From NCBI GenBank assembly GCA_031269635.1, contig JAISYY010000241.1, positions 1 through 10,388 on the forward strand: DNA of 10,388 bases. Direction: 5' to 3'. This stretch comes from Tannerella sp. (lineage in GTDB: Bacteria > Bacteroidota > Bacteroidia > Bacteroidales > Tannerellaceae). Each line of letters opens with the position of its first letter. The first letter of the stretch is position 1. Shown in pieces: positions 7,106 to 10,388 of this stretch. A program made the position numbers and the translations under genes. The notes under the pieces were generated by a model. The model worked only from the letters and a program-made list of their open reading frames with translations, was not told the origin of the DNA and did not search any database.

Positions 7106-8659
7106 ATGAATAAGAATGTGTGTGTTTTTATGTGCAGTGTGTATTTTGTTTTTAGCTGTTCCGATAGAATCGAAAATATATCGGTTGCGGAGGAAAACGG
7201 GGAGAAAGAAGGATCCCGGATAGAATTATTTATTCCCGGGGAAAAGGAGGTGCAGGTTTACAGTACGGCGACAGCAAGCGAGAACCGGATTGAAAAGTGT
7301 TTTGTTGTGACGTTTAGATCTGATGGCGTATCCTTTAAGCTTCAGGATTCGGTAATGGTGGATGTTTCCAGAATCGTAAAAAACGGCGAAGCTTCCGCTT
7401 TGTTGCCGCAACTACCCTTTAAGATAGAGAATGGCGATAAGGTATATGTTATGTGTAATACCGGACCGGATGCGATACCGAACGGTATAACGGAAAACAA
7501 TATAAACGAAAAATTCAGGCCGGCGAAAAACTACTATTACGGAAACGAGGCATTGCCTATGTCCGGCGATACGACCTGGACGATGTCATCCAATGTGATT
7601 ACGCTGACGCGCGCCGTGGCCAAAGTACAGGTTAAGCTGGGTGAAAATTTTAGCATGGAAGGGCCTTATCTCTACGAACCCGGGCCGCCCCCGGAAAATG
7701 GTTGGAGAGCGTCGCTTTTTCATATAGACAAATGTGGGTTTGTTATCAGCAATTATGGAGGCATAAGTGATATTCTGCAATCATCTTCGGCGCTGTCGCA
7801 AAACAGGGCCAAAGATGAAAATAATGTTGCTTATTCCCCGCTTTATTTTGCCGATACCTCTTATATCCGGCTCATGCAATATGCCCCGGCGGACAGTATG
7901 GCGATATATGTCAGCGAATACCCGAATAGCGTAACGGACTGCGAAGGTAACCCGATTGATGGGGGTGAGGACAAATTCAACAAAAAACGGTTTTTCCTGT
8001 ATATGATAGAAGGCCTTTACCAGCATACCTTTGGTCAAGGTTCTGTCGCTGCTGCATGGCGTCTTGATTTTTATGATGCGGCAAATAAAAAATTTCTGGA
8101 TATAAAACGCAATCATACCTATACGTTTACGATCAATAAGATACGAACCGGCGCCGGTTACCAACCCATGCCTTCCGCTGGCATTTCTATACGTCAATTA
8201 TTTCGTCTTTTGCCTAACTATTTTCATGCGTGGCATCAACCGGGCAGTAATGTTGAATATACAATCAAAGTTGAGGAAGATTGGGCAAATAGAGTATATG
8301 CAAATGGCCAGTATGCACTACTCACAAGTACGGACTCACTGAATAATGAGAATATCCACCTTCCGTTTAAATTCAAATTTCAAGCATCGCCCGACGTTGA
8401 CCTTACTAAAATACAACGCCGTTTATTTCTGCAACGTGACGATGGCAATCATGACATATCGATATTAAAATTTCCTGATGGCTCTACTGTGCCGATGTCA
8501 CCTAATGGATATGAGTTTCCTTTAACGGGTACCATTACGTTTATGTTTGATACGACGAACCCGAATTTTAACCCGCAATATTATAGAGGTAACGGAGGAG
8601 GTCTAAATTTTTTTGTGGGAGATATTACTGTACATATACCGGTAACGTTAGCGCCTTGA
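7106..8659 (+). CDS. Type V fimbrillin-superfamily (FimA/Mfa-like) surface lipoprotein
   Basis: The 517-residue protein begins MNKNVCVFMCSVYFVFSCSD: a short lysine-containing n-region, hydrophobic core and lipobox VFS-C, giving lipidated Cys18. Family signs are an N-terminal beta-sandwich segment (about 37-120: RIELFIPGEKEVQV, then KIENGDKVYVMCN), the block ITLTRAVAKVQVKL (165-178) and RNHTYTFTINKIRTGAGY (335-352). The last, followed by VEYTIKVEEDW (383-393) and NGQYALL (400-406), is typical of Bacteroidales fimbrillin and fimbrial anchor/tip proteins. Known relatives are exported as lipoproteins, cut by an Arg-specific protease and assembled by donor-strand exchange. Subunit role (stalk, anchor, tip) cannot be decided from the sequence. 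ATG 7106 is chosen because it gives a proper lipoprotein signal and lies just downstream of the promoter. It is followed after 110 bases by another secreted-protein gene. Confidence 0.8.
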   Translation: MNKNVCVFMCSVYFVFSCSDRIENISVAEENGEKEGSRIELFIPGEKEVQVYSTATASENRIEKCFVVTFRSDGVSFKLQDSVMVDVSRIVKNGEASALLPQLPFKIENGDKVYVMCNTGPDAIPNGITENNINEKFRPAKNYYYGNEALPMSGDTTWTMSSNVITLTRAVAKVQVKLGENFSMEGPYLYEPGPPPENGWRASLFHIDKCGFVISNYGGISDILQSSSALSQNRAKDENNVAYSPLYFADTSYIRLMQYAPADSMAIYVSEYPNSVTDCEGNPIDGGEDKFNKKRFFLYMIEGLYQHTFGQGSVAAAWRLDFYDAANKKFLDIKRNHTYTFTINKIRTGAGYQPMPSAGISIRQLFRLLPNYFHAWHQPGSNVEYTIKVEEDWANRVYANGQYALLTSTDSLNNENIHLPFKFKFQASPDVDLTKIQRRLFLQRDDGNHDISILKFPDGSTVPMSPNGYEFPLTGTITFMFDTTNPNFNPQYYRGNGGGLNFFVGDITVHIPVTLAP

Positions 8660-8769
8660 ACGTGATACCTTCCTGATGGATGACGGGAATCGGTAACATC
8701 TACGAAATATGCATGGATTCGGTTTCAGGATGTTTGGAACAAGGCAACAGATTTTTATTTATAATAAGT

Positions 8770-10388
8770 ATGGAAAAAAAAAATTTACATTTGACCGCCG
8801 TCTATACGTATGTCATGATGATAATGACGTTATGCTGCGGAACTGTTTGGGGACAACAGGGGGTGTTATTGCCGCAATCAAAGGATGCGCCTCCGCTCAC
8901 GCCGAGGCGTGTAGACTCTCCGTTGAGTCGGGACACGATTAAAGGAGCGGCTGATGTGGGCTACGTCTTTGGCGCCGGCGAATCTTCGGCTGTCAACGAA
9001 AAGGTAGTCTGGCCGGCATCAGGGAATACGTTGGCGCAGAACAGTATTTTGATAGGTAGCGATTATTCTGAAAATGCCGTTATCGGGATTTATGATAATG
9101 ACGGCGAAGTTTCCGAGTTTTTGCTGGATGTCAGGTTTTATAAACTCGGTCAGGGGACGCTTACTGAAGAGCCTGATCCAATTGATCAACGTTCTATTCC
9201 TCCCGATGTTGGTATGTACCTTGATACTATTCGCTATGATATTGCTGCCGATCCATTGAACAGAGGTCAAACGTGGTCCAACATAGAAGGACATTATAGT
9301 AATTTTAACTCTACCAATAGTGAGATTGTTGCTACTGTAATTTATAAAGAAGATTCTGTACAGAAATACACTCTGCAGGGAGCGATCTTTTGGCCTTATA
9401 AACACCCGGATTCATTGAAATATTATGTGCCTATACACCTGTATCTTAATGGTTGGTTTCTTAAGACCATTGTCTTTTATGGCGTAGCGGCAGATACGCT
9501 TTATACTTCCACACGGGATAAGAATAATAAATACGATGACGGAAAGCCGTTACTTCACACGATAGGTGGGAAGTACAATGAAAATGGGGTTACATTAGAC
9601 ACCTATAAATCCGCCTTGAATGACATAAATTATCTTCGTCCTACAACCGTGTTACTGTTGGGGGAAAATAGATTAGATTCAATAACGGCAAGAGATATAG
9701 AATGGTATGCAGCCTGTATGAGAGGCGTTCCTGTTGCAACTGAAGAACTTGCATTAACATTAAATTATATGTTACCTAATTTTGAATACAGTGGCTGGGT
9801 CAGTTATAAAAAGCAAAACGTGAAATTTGACCTGGTGCCTGACGGTATTGTCCCTTCCGGACGTTATGTCGATGCGGCGGTGCGATTGCTGGATGGGGCT
9901 GATGTAAGCGTAAAGGGGAGTGCGAAGGATGCTACAAATACGCCCTATTCCTTGCATGATCCTTCCGATATAACCGATACACTTAGAACGGATGCCCTGC
10001 TTGTATTGCCCGGAAAAGCAAACAGTGCGGGAGAACGGTCGAATTTCCGTTTGAAGATAGGAGGAGATGCAAGTTTACTGCATACACAGGATAGTGGCGC
10101 TTATAATCCCGACGCATCGGGAGCCAACCCATTGGAAGACGGATACCTGTACAGTTATTCGGGAGCGCCCGGCGGCCCCGGAGCACCCTTCCCGATATCA
10201 CAAACCCAGATTTATCTATCCGGCGGAACGAACCAATATAAAGAGGTTTCGGGTTTAAGGAATTACGATCATCCACGCGAACCAAGAACGCTTACCGACT
10301 TTACCACCGGCGATTCAACCACATATATGCCTTATTTTAAGACATCCGCTTCCGTATATGGCGTGAGAGGCAATTATTACGGAAATAC
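8770..10388 (+). CDS. Secreted protein of unknown family, probable fimbrial-locus or surface protein (partial, 3' end outside window)
   Basis: The frame is open from ATG 8770 to the window end, giving 539 complete codons. It begins MEKKNLHLTAVYTYVMMIMT with a hydrophobic core and a likely type I signal cleavage after VWG (residue 28); the CC at 22-23 lacks a good lipobox. The mature part is rich in Asp, Tyr, Gly and Thr with short alternating hydrophobic stretches (QGAIFWPY 203-210, YYVPIHLYLNGWFLKTIVFY 218-237), suggesting beta-sandwich domains. A Gly/Pro-rich segment lies at 463-475. There are few cysteines after the signal. I do not recognise the family. No promoter motif is visible in the 110-base gap after the fimbrial gene, so cotranscription is likely, suggesting a fimbrial accessory, tip or adhesin. 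The start is set by the signal peptide; codons 2-5 are a run of ten A. Confidence 0.75.
   Translation, partial: MEKKNLHLTAVYTYVMMIMTLCCGTVWGQQGVLLPQSKDAPPLTPRRVDSPLSRDTIKGAADVGYVFGAGESSAVNEKVVWPASGNTLAQNSILIGSDYSENAVIGIYDNDGEVSEFLLDVRFYKLGQGTLTEEPDPIDQRSIPPDVGMYLDTIRYDIAADPLNRGQTWSNIEGHYSNFNSTNSEIVATVIYKEDSVQKYTLQGAIFWPYKHPDSLKYYVPIHLYLNGWFLKTIVFYGVAADTLYTSTRDKNNKYDDGKPLLHTIGGKYNENGVTLDTYKSALNDINYLRPTTVLLLGENRLDSITARDIEWYAACMRGVPVATEELALTLNYMLPNFEYSGWVSYKKQNVKFDLVPDGIVPSGRYVDAAVRLLDGADVSVKGSAKDATNTPYSLHDPSDITDTLRTDALLVLPGKANSAGERSNFRLKIGGDASLLHTQDSGAYNPDASGANPLEDGYLYSYSGAPGGPGAPFPISQTQIYLSGGTNQYKEVSGLRNYDHPREPRTLTDFTTGDSTTYMPYFKTSASVYGVRGNYYGN
8774..8783 (+). repeat. A10 homopolymer at codons 2-5 of the 8770 gene
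   Basis: Ten consecutive A bases follow ATGG. A single-base gain or loss would shift the signal peptide and all downstream sequence out of frame. Such tracts are typical contingency sites for slipped-strand phase variation of surface proteins. As sequenced, the tract is in the on state. A-rich second codons can also simply favour translation initiation. Confidence 0.6.

Noticed and set aside
8709..8942. 77-residue + strand open frame overlapping the start of the 8770 gene
   Set aside because: The 8770 frame has a signal peptide and stays open to the window end, while this frame is short with no features; it is noted only in connection with A10 slippage.
1..10388. CRISPR array, intact insertion sequence, integrase or invertible promoter
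   Set aside because: No spaced direct repeats, transposase or recombinase motifs, or paired inverted repeats flanking a promoter were found on either strand.

Overview
The window looks like a chromosomal segment from a member of the Bacteroidales. Evidence: the C-terminus of a SusD/RagB-type lipoprotein, a type V (FimA/Mfa-like) fimbrial lipoprotein, TTG-N19-21-TAnnTTTG promoters of the Bacteroidetes type, AT-rich leaders lacking clear Shine-Dalgarno sequences, and an 8-stranded outer-membrane barrel ending in Phe. I cannot assign a genus.

Layout, left to right. (1) 1-216: 3' end of a susD-like gene on the + strand, followed by a perfect 13-bp hairpin. (2) 530-2749, - strand: pnp, a full-length polynucleotide phosphorylase with its own rho-independent terminator (459-497) and promoter (2849-2878). 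(3) 3032-4786, + strand: a DbpA/DeaD-type DEAD-box RNA helicase with its own promoter (2941-2972). The two RNA-metabolism genes are divergent and share a roughly 280-bp AT-rich control region containing a perfect 10-bp inverted repeat between the two promoters. (4) 5002-6657, + strand: a secreted multidomain outer-membrane protein with two small related beta domains, an RcsF/YbjQ-like module, low-complexity Ser/Arg linkers and a C-terminal barrel, expressed from one or two promoters with a long leader. (5) 6678-6740: a very strong, probably bidirectional terminator hairpin whose loop side contains the stop codon of a decayed PD-(D/E)XK (DUF1703-like) gene on the - strand (6702-6908). (6) 7106-8659 and 8770-10388 (runs off the end), + strand: a fimbrillin-superfamily lipoprotein and a second, unrecognised secreted protein, probably one transcription unit of a fimbrial or surface-adhesin locus. 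The second gene begins with an A10 homopolymer at codons 2-5, a candidate slippage tract.

How the parts work together: pnp plus the helicase suggests RNA decay and structured-RNA handling. The helicase-to-barrel junction shows no obvious intrinsic terminator, but the barrel gene has its own promoter. The fimbrial pair is separated from the housekeeping part by the terminator and the pseudogene, which looks like an accessory junction. No tRNA, rRNA, CRISPR array, intact insertion sequence or integrase was seen. Nothing here is clearly a new defence or mobile system; the least explained items are the 8770 protein and the composite barrel protein at 5002.
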